A DNA stretch of 64,000 nucleotides from Desulfosalsimonas propionicica (GTDB taxonomy: Bacteria; Desulfobacterota; Desulfobacteria; Desulfobacterales; Desulfosalsimonadaceae). The notes under the pieces were generated by a model, which was not told the origin of the DNA, searched no databases, and worked only from the letters and a program-made list of their open reading frames with translations. Of this stretch, positions 46,764-54,679 are shown in pieces (the first letter of the stretch is position 1; each line of letters starts with the position of its first letter). Made by a program: the position numbers and the translations under genes. The DNA lies in contig NZ_JACDUS010000008.1 of NCBI RefSeq assembly GCF_013761005.1, positions 62,001-126,000 of the forward strand. The letters run 5' to 3'.

Positions 46764-47648
46764 ATGCAGTTGATAGGCGAAAGTTTGAATGTCATGTCCA
46801 AGAAAATTGGCAAGGCATTAAAGGAACGGGACCCAGCCCCCATCCAGGAGGAAGTCAAGGACCAGGAAGCCCGGGGGATGGATTATATTGACATCAACCT
46901 CGGCCCGGCCAAGAAAGACGGCACCGAACTGATGCCCTGGGTGGTCAAGACCGTGCAGGAAGTCACGGAACTGCCCCTGGCCCTGGATACTTCCAATATT
47001 GATGCCATTGCTGAAGGCCTGAAGGTCTATAAGGCCACCGCTCAGCCGCCCCTGATCAACTCGATCATGGCCCGGCCCGAGCGGTACGAAAAAATGCTGC
47101 CCATTGCCGCAGAGTACAATGCCGATTTCATCGCCCTGATGTGGGGTCCGGAAGGCCTGCCCCGGGATGAAAACGAGCGGGCGGCACTGTGCGTGGAACT
47201 GCTGTATGCAGCCAATGAAGCGGGCATTGCAAATGAAAAGATCTGGGTCGACGGCATTGTCACCCCGGTCAACATTCAGCAGGAACAGCTGGTGAGCCTG
47301 ATGAATTTTTACATGATGCTTCAGGATATCGCCCCGGGCGCCAAAAGCACCTGCGGGCTGTCCAATATCTCCAACGGCCCGCCGGCTTATCTGCGCCCCA
47401 TTTTGAATCAGACCTACATGGTCATGCTGGAGCGCTACGGCATGTATTCTGTGATTTCCGATCCCCTGGATGAAAAACTGACCGCCATTGCCAAGGGAAA
47501 ACATCCGGAAATCGTGGACGTGATCCAAAAAGCCATGGACGAGCCCGTAGATGCCAGCCAGTATGAAAAAGAACTGGCCGACTATGTCAAGACCGTGGAC
47601 GTGATCCTCGGCCGCAAGCTCTATTCCGATTCCTGGCTTGAGCTGTAA
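46764..47648 (+). CDS. acsE: Methyltetrahydrofolate:corrinoid protein methyltransferase
   Basis: 294 residues. A pterin-binding TIM barrel: it starts MQLIGESLNVMSKK, and has YIDINLGPAKKDG, LALDTSNIDAIAEGL and STCGLSNISNGPP. It transfers methyl from methyl-THF to the cobalt of AcsC/D. It is about 30 residues longer than the Moorella enzyme, the excess lying mostly near the C-terminus (PEIVDVIQKAMDEPVD). It is the last acs gene, followed by a strong terminator. Confidence 0.93.
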   Translation: MQLIGESLNVMSKKIGKALKERDPAPIQEEVKDQEARGMDYIDINLGPAKKDGTELMPWVVKTVQEVTELPLALDTSNIDAIAEGLKVYKATAQPPLINSIMARPERYEKMLPIAAEYNADFIALMWGPEGLPRDENERAALCVELLYAANEAGIANEKIWVDGIVTPVNIQQEQLVSLMNFYMMLQDIAPGAKSTCGLSNISNGPPAYLRPILNQTYMVMLERYGMYSVISDPLDEKLTAIAKGKHPEIVDVIQKAMDEPVDASQYEKELADYVKTVDVILGRKLYSDSWLEL

Positions 47649-47674
47649 TTTTTCCGGATTTTGTTCTGAAAATC

Positions 47675-47717
47675 AAAAAGCCCTGACTCCCTTTTCGGGA
47701 GCAGGGCTTTTATTTTA
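47675..47717 (+). terminator. Terminator of the acs operon
   Basis: AAAGCCCTG (47677-47685) pairs with CAGGGCTTT (47702-47710), with an inner CTCCC/GGGAG, and is followed by TATTTT. It ends the acs transcript 30 bases after acsE. Confidence 0.85.
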
Positions 47718-47776
47718 GGCCAATCATGCCCAAGCGACTGTTTTTCCGGGGGTGGCCAGTGTTGTCAGTAATTTGC

Positions 47777-47804
47777 TTGACTTGTTGCACAATTTGGGTA
47801 AAAT
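47777..47804 (+). promoter_or_regulatory. Predicted sigma-70 promoter of a small RNA or leader
   Basis: TTGACT (47777-47782), 16-base spacer, TAAAAT (47799-47804). It lies after the acs terminator and about 115 bases before a T-tailed hairpin. Confidence 0.5.
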
Positions 47805-47810
47805 AATAAA

Positions 47811-47975
47811 GTTAACGGCGTCAGAAGGCGTCTTACGGAATTTTTTGATTGTACAAATCTGCCGATTATGATTTGCGTTTTTTGAGTGCGCGGCATTAAT
47901 ACGGGTGCAGTGACGAAGCCACGAAGGTTTATATTCCCCGGCAAAGGGAATGAACACTTTGTGGCTTTTTTGGTT
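47811..47975 (+). ncRNA. Candidate small RNA or attenuated leader
   Basis: The only stretch over 300 bases without a gene (47649-48021) contains this. A predicted promoter at 47777-47804 would start a transcript of about 165 nt ending at a long hairpin with a T-run (47917-47971). It might be an independent sRNA or a leader whose terminator controls the calcium-loop gene downstream. No known family is recognised. Confidence 0.4.
47917..47971 (+). terminator. Long hairpin with T-run before the calcium-loop gene
   Basis: AGCCACGAAG (47917-47926) pairs with CTTTGTGGCT (47957-47966), with an inner ATTCCC/GGGAAT stem (47933-47938 with 47946-47951), and is followed by TTTTTT. It is a well-formed intrinsic terminator that ends about 50 bases before the next start codon. 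Confidence 0.7.
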
Positions 47976-48021
47976 TGAAATGGATGATACCCTATGATTT
48001 GCCAATATTGGATAATGTCGT

Positions 48022-49395
48022 ATGTTTGCAGACATGACAAAAAAAATGACCACTTTGGCTGCCGTCCCGGCGGTGCTTTTCCTTTTGGCGGCCGGGATAT
48101 TGGGGCATGGAGCCGTTGTTTGGGCTGGTGAGGCGGAAAACGAGCGGAGCATCGAGCGCGATACCAATAATGACGGGCAAGTGGACCAGATTGCCCATTT
48201 TGACAAATCCGGCCGGCTGGTCAAGCTGTTTGTGGACCAAAACAACGATGGGGACATGGATGGCTTCCAGTATTATGAAAACGGCCGACTGGTGCGCATT
48301 GAACGTGATACCACCGGCGACGGTAAAATCGATGTCCGCGATTTTTATAACAATGAACAGCGGACCCGCCAGCAGCGGCTTGATGACCAGGGCCGGGTTC
48401 AAAAAAGCCTGCAGTTTGATAGCAAGGGCCGGGTGACCAGACAGAAGATCGACTCCACAAAAGATGGCCGACTGGATACGGTTATGGAATATGAAAACGG
48501 GCAGCTGGTGACCAGAAAGCAGGATACCAGCGGCAATGGCGACTTTGATCGTTTTGAGACATACATTGGCGGAAAAATTCAAAAGCGGCAGATTGATCAG
48601 AGCGGAAACGGCCGCTGGGATGAAAGGGTTTTTTTCCAAAATACGCAGCCGCAAAAGGCGGAATACGACACCAATCAGGATGGGAAATTTGACCGGATCG
48701 TGTTTTATAAAAACGGCAAACCCGCCAGGGTGGAAAACGATGCCGATTATGACGGCCATCCCGAGCAGACCGTATACCCGACTGAATCGGGCAATGACAA
48801 AAAAGTGGTCATTGACGCAGACAACGATGGTGTTGCAGAAAAGACCCGGTATTATGAAAATCAGAACCTGGTGCGGGAGGAAAAAGATACCAATCATGAT
48901 GGTCAGACGGACTGGCGCCGGTTTTACTCCGGGGAGAAAAAGGGTCAGATTTTTCAGGACAAGGATCATGACGGCCGATTTGAAACAGCTGTGTTTCTTG
49001 ACTCCGGCATTGGCGCACAGATGGTGGAAATTGATAAAAACGGCGACGGCCGGGCCGACCGCCGGGCTTGGTATAATGGAGGCGGCCGCCTGATCAAGCA
49101 GCAGACACGGCACGGCGATGATGCCGGGTCTTTGAACATGACCTGGTATTATGACAAAGATGGGCAGGTCGTTTTCGCGGAAAAAGATTTAACCGGAAAC
49201 GGGGCTCCGGATGCCTGGTATTCGTATGAACAGGGACGTCTTTCCGAAATCCGCCGGGATACCACAGGAGACGGCAGCGCAGATGTCTGGGAAATCTACG
49301 GGGAGAATCAGCACCTGCTGAAGCGCTCCAAAGATCTGGATTATGACGGCGTGGCCGATATTCACACTGAGCCCGGCAAAGAAGCAGACAGTTAG
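48022..49395 (+). CDS. Secreted repeat protein with 15 calcium-loop-like motifs
   Basis: 457 residues. A signal peptide (about 1-36, ending VVWAGEAE) is followed by a chain of roughly 20-30-residue units, each with a DxNxDGxxD-type loop; I count 15 between residue 47 and 446, for example DTNNDGQVD, DQNNDGDMD, DKNGDGRAD and DLDYDGVAD. Between loops lie MORN-like strands such as YYENGRLVRIE. Such loops usually bind calcium (dockerin, thrombospondin-3 style). It should be periplasmic or exported. It is 29 bases upstream of exbB on the same strand, so probably in the TonB operon. An ATG at 48034 is an alternative start. I do not recognise a named family. Confidence 0.75.
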   Translation: MFADMTKKMTTLAAVPAVLFLLAAGILGHGAVVWAGEAENERSIERDTNNDGQVDQIAHFDKSGRLVKLFVDQNNDGDMDGFQYYENGRLVRIERDTTGDGKIDVRDFYNNEQRTRQQRLDDQGRVQKSLQFDSKGRVTRQKIDSTKDGRLDTVMEYENGQLVTRKQDTSGNGDFDRFETYIGGKIQKRQIDQSGNGRWDERVFFQNTQPQKAEYDTNQDGKFDRIVFYKNGKPARVENDADYDGHPEQTVYPTESGNDKKVVIDADNDGVAEKTRYYENQNLVREEKDTNHDGQTDWRRFYSGEKKGQIFQDKDHDGRFETAVFLDSGIGAQMVEIDKNGDGRADRRAWYNGGGRLIKQQTRHGDDAGSLNMTWYYDKDGQVVFAEKDLTGNGAPDAWYSYEQGRLSEIRRDTTGDGSADVWEIYGENQHLLKRSKDLDYDGVADIHTEPGKEADS

Positions 49396-49424
49396 ACCCA
49401 GTTTCGGTAAAAGGAGAAAGATTA

Positions 49425-50036
49425 ATGACGCTTGGATTTATTGCAAAGGGCGGAGTGCTGGTAATTCCGATCCTGCTGTGTTCGGTGCTTGTGCTGGCCA
49501 TTTTTCTGGAACGGGTGATTCGCTTTACTCTCATGCGCGCCAGGGGTGCAGGGCTGGCTGAGAAAGTTATCAGCCTGCTTAAATCCGGCGATGCCCCGGG
49601 TGCGGCCCGGATGGCGGAACAAAGCAATTCCCCCATGGGGCGGGTATTGCGAAAGGCAATGGATTATCGCAACGAAGACAGGGAGGTTCTGGAAACCGTT
49701 ATCATTCATGCCACCGAAGAAGAAGTCCGGGGGTTGTCCCGGTATTTGCAGGCCCTTGCCACCATTGGCAATATTGCGCCGTTGCTGGGCCTGCTGGGTA
49801 CCGTCATCGGCATGATCAAGGCGTTTATGGTGATTCAGGAAATGGGCGGCAAGGTCAATGCCGCAGTACTGGCCGGCGGTATCTGGGAGGCCATGCTCAC
49901 CACCGCCCTGGGACTTGCCGTGGCCCTGCCGGCCATGGTGATCCACAGCTACCTGCTGGCCCGGGTGGAGCGCTACGAGGCCCGGCTTCACGACGGTGCG
50001 GTCACTTTTCTCACTGCCCTGACCGGACGGAAATAA
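49425..50036 (+). CDS. exbB: ExbB/TolQ-type proton channel subunit
   Basis: 203 residues. Three membrane segments are visible: near residues 9-28 (VLVIPILLCSVLVLAI), about 110-140 (LATIGNIAPLLGLLGTVIG) and about 150-180 (ALGLAVALPAMVI). The MotA/TolQ/ExbB signature is IGNIAPLLGLLGTVIGMI. With ExbD it energises TonB using the proton gradient of the inner membrane. A good AAAAGGAGA precedes the ATG. Confidence 0.92.
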   Translation: MTLGFIAKGGVLVIPILLCSVLVLAIFLERVIRFTLMRARGAGLAEKVISLLKSGDAPGAARMAEQSNSPMGRVLRKAMDYRNEDREVLETVIIHATEEEVRGLSRYLQALATIGNIAPLLGLLGTVIGMIKAFMVIQEMGGKVNAAVLAGGIWEAMLTTALGLAVALPAMVIHSYLLARVERYEARLHDGAVTFLTALTGRK

Positions 50037-50046
50037 GGAGGCCTCC

Positions 50047-50466
50047 ATGCTGGTGCATCGAAAGAAAAAAGAGCGTTACCGGATGCAGGCGCCCATGACG
50101 CCCTTGATTGATATTGTTTTTATGCTGCTGATTTATTTTCTGCTGACCACCAATTTTATTTCCGAGTCCGGCATAGACGTCAATCTGCCGGAATCCAGCT
50201 CCGCAGCAGCCCGGGAGCGTCAGGAAATTACAGTTTATCTGGACCGGGATGACAAGATCTATCTCGGAGAGGAACCAGTGGCCTTAAACAATCTTCAGCA
50301 AAGGCTGGAAAACCGGCTGCGGGCTGAGCCCGGCTCCAGTCTGGTGATGGTCAAGGCAGATCGGTCCGTTGATCTTGAATCTGCGGTCAATGTCATGGAC
50401 ATTGCCCGGGCCGCGGGCGCCGGGCGCCTGTTTCTGGCCACTGAAAAAGCCGGCAAAAGGCCTTGA
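50047..50466 (+). CDS. exbD: ExbD/TolR-type accessory subunit
   Basis: 139 residues. One N-terminal membrane helix (TPLIDIVFMLLIYFLL) carries the conserved Asp needed for proton use, followed by a periplasmic domain (SGIDVNLPESSS, then a ferredoxin-like fold). It lies 10 bases after exbB and ends 12 bases before the tonB ATG, or overlaps it if tonB starts at the TTG. Confidence 0.92.
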   Translation: MLVHRKKKERYRMQAPMTPLIDIVFMLLIYFLLTTNFISESGIDVNLPESSSAAARERQEITVYLDRDDKIYLGEEPVALNNLQQRLENRLRAEPGSSLVMVKADRSVDLESAVNVMDIARAAGAGRLFLATEKAGKRP

Positions 50467-50477
50467 GCGCATACCCT

Positions 50478-51170
50478 ATGGCCGGGTTTATCAAATATTT
50501 CCAAAACATCAACTGGCTGTTCTGGATGCTGGTGATTTTTTCTGTGGGCCTTCATCTGGGTTTGTTCTGGCAGTTTCGGCAGATGTCACCTTCTTCGCCG
50601 GAAAAAGTCATTGAAGTGACGGTGGATACAGCAGCAGAACCCGAAGGCCGGCCAGTGCCCAAACCCCCGGCCCGTCCTCCGGATCCGGCCCCTGCTGCTG
50701 ACGCACCAACACCGGATGCGCCCCGTCTGCCGGAGATTCCGACGCAGGAGCCAGCAGTGCCCGAAGCAAAACAGCCGGAGGTTGTGCCCGAGCAGGTGGC
50801 CCAATGGCAGGGCCCGGAAACTTTTGAAACCGCTGAAGACCGTCCGGAACCACGCAGGCCCGCAAGGCCGAATAAAGATGTTATGGCCGCCTATTTTTCC
50901 GGGCTCCGGGCAGCCATTGAACGAAATAAGCAGTACCCGGGCTTTGCGCGGCAGCGCCGCCAGGAGGGCCGGGTGATTGTGTCATTTCATGTGGACTCCA
51001 AAGGCCGGGTTTCAGATCCGGAGGTGATGGAAAGTTCTGGATTTTCCAGCCTGGATAACGCTGCTGTGGAAGCCGTGCGGGCAGCCGGGCCCTTTGATCC
51101 GCCGCCCCCGGCTGCCGGGGATCCCCCGATTGGCCTGGAGATTCCCATTGTATTTCAATTGCGGCGATGA
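50478..51170 (+). CDS. tonB: TonB energy-transducing protein
   Basis: About 230 residues. One membrane anchor (LFWMLVIFSVGLHLGLFW), then a Pro/Ala/Glu-rich periplasmic spacer (about 45-135) and a C-terminal TonB domain (YPGFARQRRQEGRVIVSF, VMESSGFSSLDNAAVEA, PIVFQL). It transmits energy to outer-membrane receptors or, in other systems, to other envelope machines. No TonB-dependent receptor is present in the window. The frame opens at TTG 50463, overlapping the exbD stop; ATG 50478 is used here. Confidence 0.9.
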   Translation: MAGFIKYFQNINWLFWMLVIFSVGLHLGLFWQFRQMSPSSPEKVIEVTVDTAAEPEGRPVPKPPARPPDPAPAADAPTPDAPRLPEIPTQEPAVPEAKQPEVVPEQVAQWQGPETFETAEDRPEPRRPARPNKDVMAAYFSGLRAAIERNKQYPGFARQRRQEGRVIVSFHVDSKGRVSDPEVMESSGFSSLDNAAVEAVRAAGPFDPPPPAAGDPPIGLEIPIVFQLRR

Positions 51171-51201
51171 TGCCGCGTTTTGCAGTTTTACAGGAGGTTA
51201 T

Positions 51202-51969
51202 ATGAAAATATTGATTTGCGGCAAGGGCGGGTGCGGCAAAAGCACCCTTTCAGTGATGCTGGCCCGGGCATTTGATGCCATGGGCCGCCAGGTGCTGCTG
51301 GTGGATGCAGATGAATCCAATTTCGGCATCGCCCATTTGATCGGTGTGGCCCCGCCCATGGATTTAATGGAAAGCCTTGGCGGCAAAAAGGGATTTAAGG
51401 AAAAAATAAACGCACCCATTTCTGAAAATCCACAGGGCATCTTTTCTATGGGGCAGTCCATGGCGGATTTGCCCGAAGATTGCGTTTCAGAAACCGGCAA
51501 TATTCGTGTGGTTTCCATTGGAAAGATCCATGATTACAAAGAGGGGTGCGCCTGTCCCATGGGCATGCTTTCCACCCGATTCCTCGAAAGCCTGCGGGTG
51601 GACTCCGGCCAGATTGTGATCGTGGACACAGAGGCCGGGGTGGAACATTTCGGTCGGGGTGTGATCGGGTGCGCGGATGTGATGCTTGCGGTGGTGGATC
51701 CCACTGCGGAATCCCTGAAGCTCGCAGCCAAGATGGCCGGGATGGCAGCGCATGCAGACCGGCCCCTTTATTTTGTGATCAACAAAAGCGAGCCCGAGAT
51801 CGAGGCCATGATTACCTCCCGTCTGGATTCGGAAAAGGTGGCGGCCACGATTCCCAAGGATCATGACCTGTTTGTGGCAAGCCTTCAGGGAATTGCCATC
51901 ACCAGGGCCGGCCAACATGCCGAAGTTCTGGCCCGATGGCTGGAAGAAGCCTCCTGGAAGGCGCGTTAG
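51202..51969 (+). CDS. cooC: CooC/AcsF-type nickel-insertion ATPase
   Basis: 255 residues. A MinD/SIMIBI ATPase with a deviant Walker A (GKGGCGKSTLS), the switch segment LVDADESNFG, DTEAGVEHFGRG (Walker B-like) and a CxC nickel-binding pair in EGCACPMGM. CooC loads Ni into the CODH C cluster and AcsF into AcsB; here either or both. It is cytoplasmic. The start at 51202 has CAGGAGG; the upstream frame is not used. It is 31 bases after tonB, apart from acsABCDE by about 3.5 kb. Confidence 0.9.
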   Translation: MKILICGKGGCGKSTLSVMLARAFDAMGRQVLLVDADESNFGIAHLIGVAPPMDLMESLGGKKGFKEKINAPISENPQGIFSMGQSMADLPEDCVSETGNIRVVSIGKIHDYKEGCACPMGMLSTRFLESLRVDSGQIVIVDTEAGVEHFGRGVIGCADVMLAVVDPTAESLKLAAKMAGMAAHADRPLYFVINKSEPEIEAMITSRLDSEKVAATIPKDHDLFVASLQGIAITRAGQHAEVLARWLEEASWKAR

Positions 51970-51984
51970 GGAAGCCGGGTTGTT

Positions 51985-52503
51985 TCAGTTGCTGTCGCGC
52001 AGGTTGTCCATTTTCTGGTTGTATTGCTCGATTTCGGCTTCCAGGGCGTTTTTTTCCTCCTCATAGGCCCGGATCTTTTTATTGAGGGCCTGGACCTTTT
52101 TCTCGTAGGCCCTGACCTGCTTTTTGCCTTTCAGCTGTTTTCCGGCATCCTTTAATTTTTCTTGCTGCCGCATCAGATTCTGGTATTTCTTGTCCAGGGC
52201 CTGCTTTTTGGCTTCCAGTTCCAGGCGCCGTTCTTCCATGTCCTGGAAGGTTTTGGATTTATCGGGCTTTTCCCCGACTCCGGGTTTTGTGGCTTTGGCG
52301 TCATCTTCGGCCCGGGCCGGACGGACCGGAATTTCCCTGCTGGCTTTTGCCGTGTTCCGGTATGATTCCGGGACGCTTGACAGGTCGTTGGTGTAACGGG
52401 TGACACCGTTATTGTCTGTGTAATGGTAGATCCGGGCCTCGCCTGTGGTCCCGGCTACCAGCAATGCGGCGGCAAGAAAGAGGAGAAATCGGATTTTGCG
52501 CAT
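51985..52503 (-). CDS. DUF4124-domain periplasmic coiled-coil protein
   Basis: 172 residues. A signal peptide (MRKIRFLLFLAAALLVAG) precedes a DUF4124 domain (IYHYTDNNGVTRYTNDLSS), seen in many envelope proteins of unknown function. After a short linker a long coiled coil runs from about 95 to the end (EERRLELEAKKQALDKKY, YEEEKNALEAEIEQYNQK). It should be periplasmic. The frame opens at 52596, but the signal peptide fixes the start at 52503. It converges on cooC. Confidence 0.75.
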   Translation of the reverse strand: MRKIRFLLFLAAALLVAGTTGEARIYHYTDNNGVTRYTNDLSSVPESYRNTAKASREIPVRPARAEDDAKATKPGVGEKPDKSKTFQDMEERRLELEAKKQALDKKYQNLMRQQEKLKDAGKQLKGKKQVRAYEKKVQALNKKIRAYEEEKNALEAEIEQYNQKMDNLRDSN

Positions 52504-52634
52504 TTTTATACCTGTTGGGTTAAGGGTGCACGGCTGTTTGAAAAACAGGAATCCTGTTGATATATTACTGTATCTTTTGTATAGGGAGGGTGTCAAGACG
52601 GTCTTTATCTGTTCATCCGGGAAAAGTCAGGGTT

Positions 52635-54671
52635 ATGAATAAAAAATACAGTATTGGAATCTGTTTGTGTCTGCTTGTTTTGATCACTGCATGCGCACCC
52701 AAGGACAGGCCGTTTCGCGATATTTTCAAAGACAGGCAACAGGAGCAGATCCTGTTTGAAAAAGCTGAGCAGCAATACGGGCAATCGGCTTATTCAGAGG
52801 CCGCAGAGCTCTATTCCCGGTATCTGGAGGAGCATCCGGACGGGGACCGGGTTGCTGATGCCCGTTTCAAGCTGGCCATGATACAGATGCATACCCGGGA
52901 TTACGGCCGGGCGCGTGAGTTGTTTCGGGAGTTGATCCGGGAGATGCCGGACAGCGATGCCGCTGGACGTGCACAGGTGGCTGTGATGCGTTCGTATATG
53001 GAACAGGCAGACTTCCAGGAGGCACTGGAATACCGGCGACAGCTTTCGGAAGACCGCCTGGATGCCCGCCGGCAGCTCCGTGTGGATCTGCTGGCCGGCG
53101 ATGCCTGGATGGCGCTTGGCCGTTTTGACAGGGCATATGAAATGTTTTTGTCTGCATTTGACCGCGCCGACAAGCCGCAGGAGCCAAAGGTGGGAAAGCG
53201 TTTGCTGGCTGCGGCTTTTCACATGACCCCGGAACGGATTCAGGCCGAACTCGACCGTCTGGCGGGAAAACCGCCCAGTGGATATCTCATGTACCAGCAG
53301 GCAGTGCGGTTGGCTGCAGAGGCCCGCATTGGCGATTCTTTGACGGTTTTTCAAAAATTTGCAGACCAGTTTCCGGATCACCCCCTGGTTGGGGAGGCCC
53401 GGCAGGAAATCGAGCGGATCAGTGCCCAGGCTTTTTTCAAAGGCAACCGGTTGGGTTGCGTACTCCCCCTGTCCGGCCGCTACGAGGTTTTCGGCCAGCG
53501 TGCGCTAAAAGGCGTGGAACTGGCGGTTTATCAGGCTGGAAGTCACATGGGTCTTTCTCCCCCGGTACAACTGCTGGTGCGGGACTCTGGATCGGATCCG
53601 CAGACTGCGAAAAAAGCGGTTCAGGAGCTGGCTGACCAAGGGGTGGCGGCGATTATCGGCCCCATGACCGGCGGCTCCGCACCCCTGGCCGAGGCCCAGG
53701 AAAAGGGGGTGCCCATTATTGCCCTGAGTCAGAAGACCGGCGTGACAGAAACCGGGGCTTATGTGTTTCGCAATTTTTTGACCCCAAAGATGCAGGTGGA
53801 CGCCGTTGTCAGCTATGCCGCGCAGCAGCTGGGCTGCCGTCGTTTTGCCGTGCTTTATCCGGATGAAGCCTATGGGCAGACTTTTTTTCATCAATTCTGG
53901 GATCAGGTGCTGGCCAGGGGCGGGCGCATTGTGGGAGCGGAGTCTTATGATCCGGATCAGACCGATTTTGCCGAACCCATTAAGAAACTGGTGGGGCTGT
54001 ATTATGATCTGCCCGAGGATTTAAAGCCCCTGGAGCCGGATCTGGCCGAGTCTGAAAGTCTGATCCGGACGGTGATGCCTGAAAGCCTGCTGCATTTAGA
54101 AACACAACGGGCCGGGATTTCGTCTTTCGCACCTGAAACCGCCGGGGAGCGGCGGGTCCGGCCCGAGCCTGAAGCGGATGACAAACCGAAGCCGATTGTG
54201 GACTTTGATGCTGTTTTCATCCCGGACAGCCCTGAAAAAGCGGGTTTGATCATTCCCCAGCTCCGGTATCACGATATCAATGAGGTGTATCTGCTGGGCA
54301 CCAATCTCTGGCATTCCCCCAGGATGATACAGATTGCCGGAAGACAGCTGCGAAGGGCTGTGATCCCGGAGGGTTTTTTCGCCAACAGTCAAAATCCGGT
54401 CGTAAAGGCGTTTGTCTCCGATTTTGAAGAGATTTACGATGAATCCCCTGGGTTTATTGAAGCGGTGGCCTATGATTCGGCCATGATGATCTGTAGCCGG
54501 TTGGCGGAAAAAGAGCTCGCCAACCGGCCCGCCCTGCAAAAAGCCCTGGTTGAGATGCCCGCCTATGAAGGGGTGACCGGAAAAACACGTTTTTTATCTT
54601 CCGGCGAGGCGGAAAAACGTTTGTACCTGCTGGATGTCATTGACAGCCGGTTTGTGCAGATTGTCCCTTAA
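52635..54671 (+). CDS. LpoA-like periplasmic lipoprotein (TPR plus type I binding-protein domain)
   Basis: 678 residues. The signal peptide ends in VLITACAP, a lipobox. Residues about 35-260 hold TPR-like helices (YSEAAELYSRYLEEHP). Residues about 265-670 form a periplasmic binding protein type I fold (GCVLPLSGRYEVFGQRALKG, AIIGPMTGGSAPLAEAQ, AYGQTFFHQFWDQV). This is the architecture of LpoA, the outer-membrane activator of penicillin-binding protein 1A; it could also bind a ligand. The start ATG at 52635 is fixed by the lipobox. It converges on pfk with 8 bases between. Confidence 0.75.
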   Translation: MNKKYSIGICLCLLVLITACAPKDRPFRDIFKDRQQEQILFEKAEQQYGQSAYSEAAELYSRYLEEHPDGDRVADARFKLAMIQMHTRDYGRARELFRELIREMPDSDAAGRAQVAVMRSYMEQADFQEALEYRRQLSEDRLDARRQLRVDLLAGDAWMALGRFDRAYEMFLSAFDRADKPQEPKVGKRLLAAAFHMTPERIQAELDRLAGKPPSGYLMYQQAVRLAAEARIGDSLTVFQKFADQFPDHPLVGEARQEIERISAQAFFKGNRLGCVLPLSGRYEVFGQRALKGVELAVYQAGSHMGLSPPVQLLVRDSGSDPQTAKKAVQELADQGVAAIIGPMTGGSAPLAEAQEKGVPIIALSQKTGVTETGAYVFRNFLTPKMQVDAVVSYAAQQLGCRRFAVLYPDEAYGQTFFHQFWDQVLARGGRIVGAESYDPDQTDFAEPIKKLVGLYYDLPEDLKPLEPDLAESESLIRTVMPESLLHLETQRAGISSFAPETAGERRVRPEPEADDKPKPIVDFDAVFIPDSPEKAGLIIPQLRYHDINEVYLLGTNLWHSPRMIQIAGRQLRRAVIPEGFFANSQNPVVKAFVSDFEEIYDESPGFIEAVAYDSAMMICSRLAEKELANRPALQKALVEMPAYEGVTGKTRFLSSGEAEKRLYLLDVIDSRFVQIVP

Positions 54672-54679
54672 ACCGGTCT

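Noticed and set aside
47811-47975. c-di-GMP (GEMM) riboswitch before the calcium-loop gene
   Set aside because: A GACGAAGCC stretch hints at the GEMM core, but the upstream conserved half and tetraloop receptor are missing.
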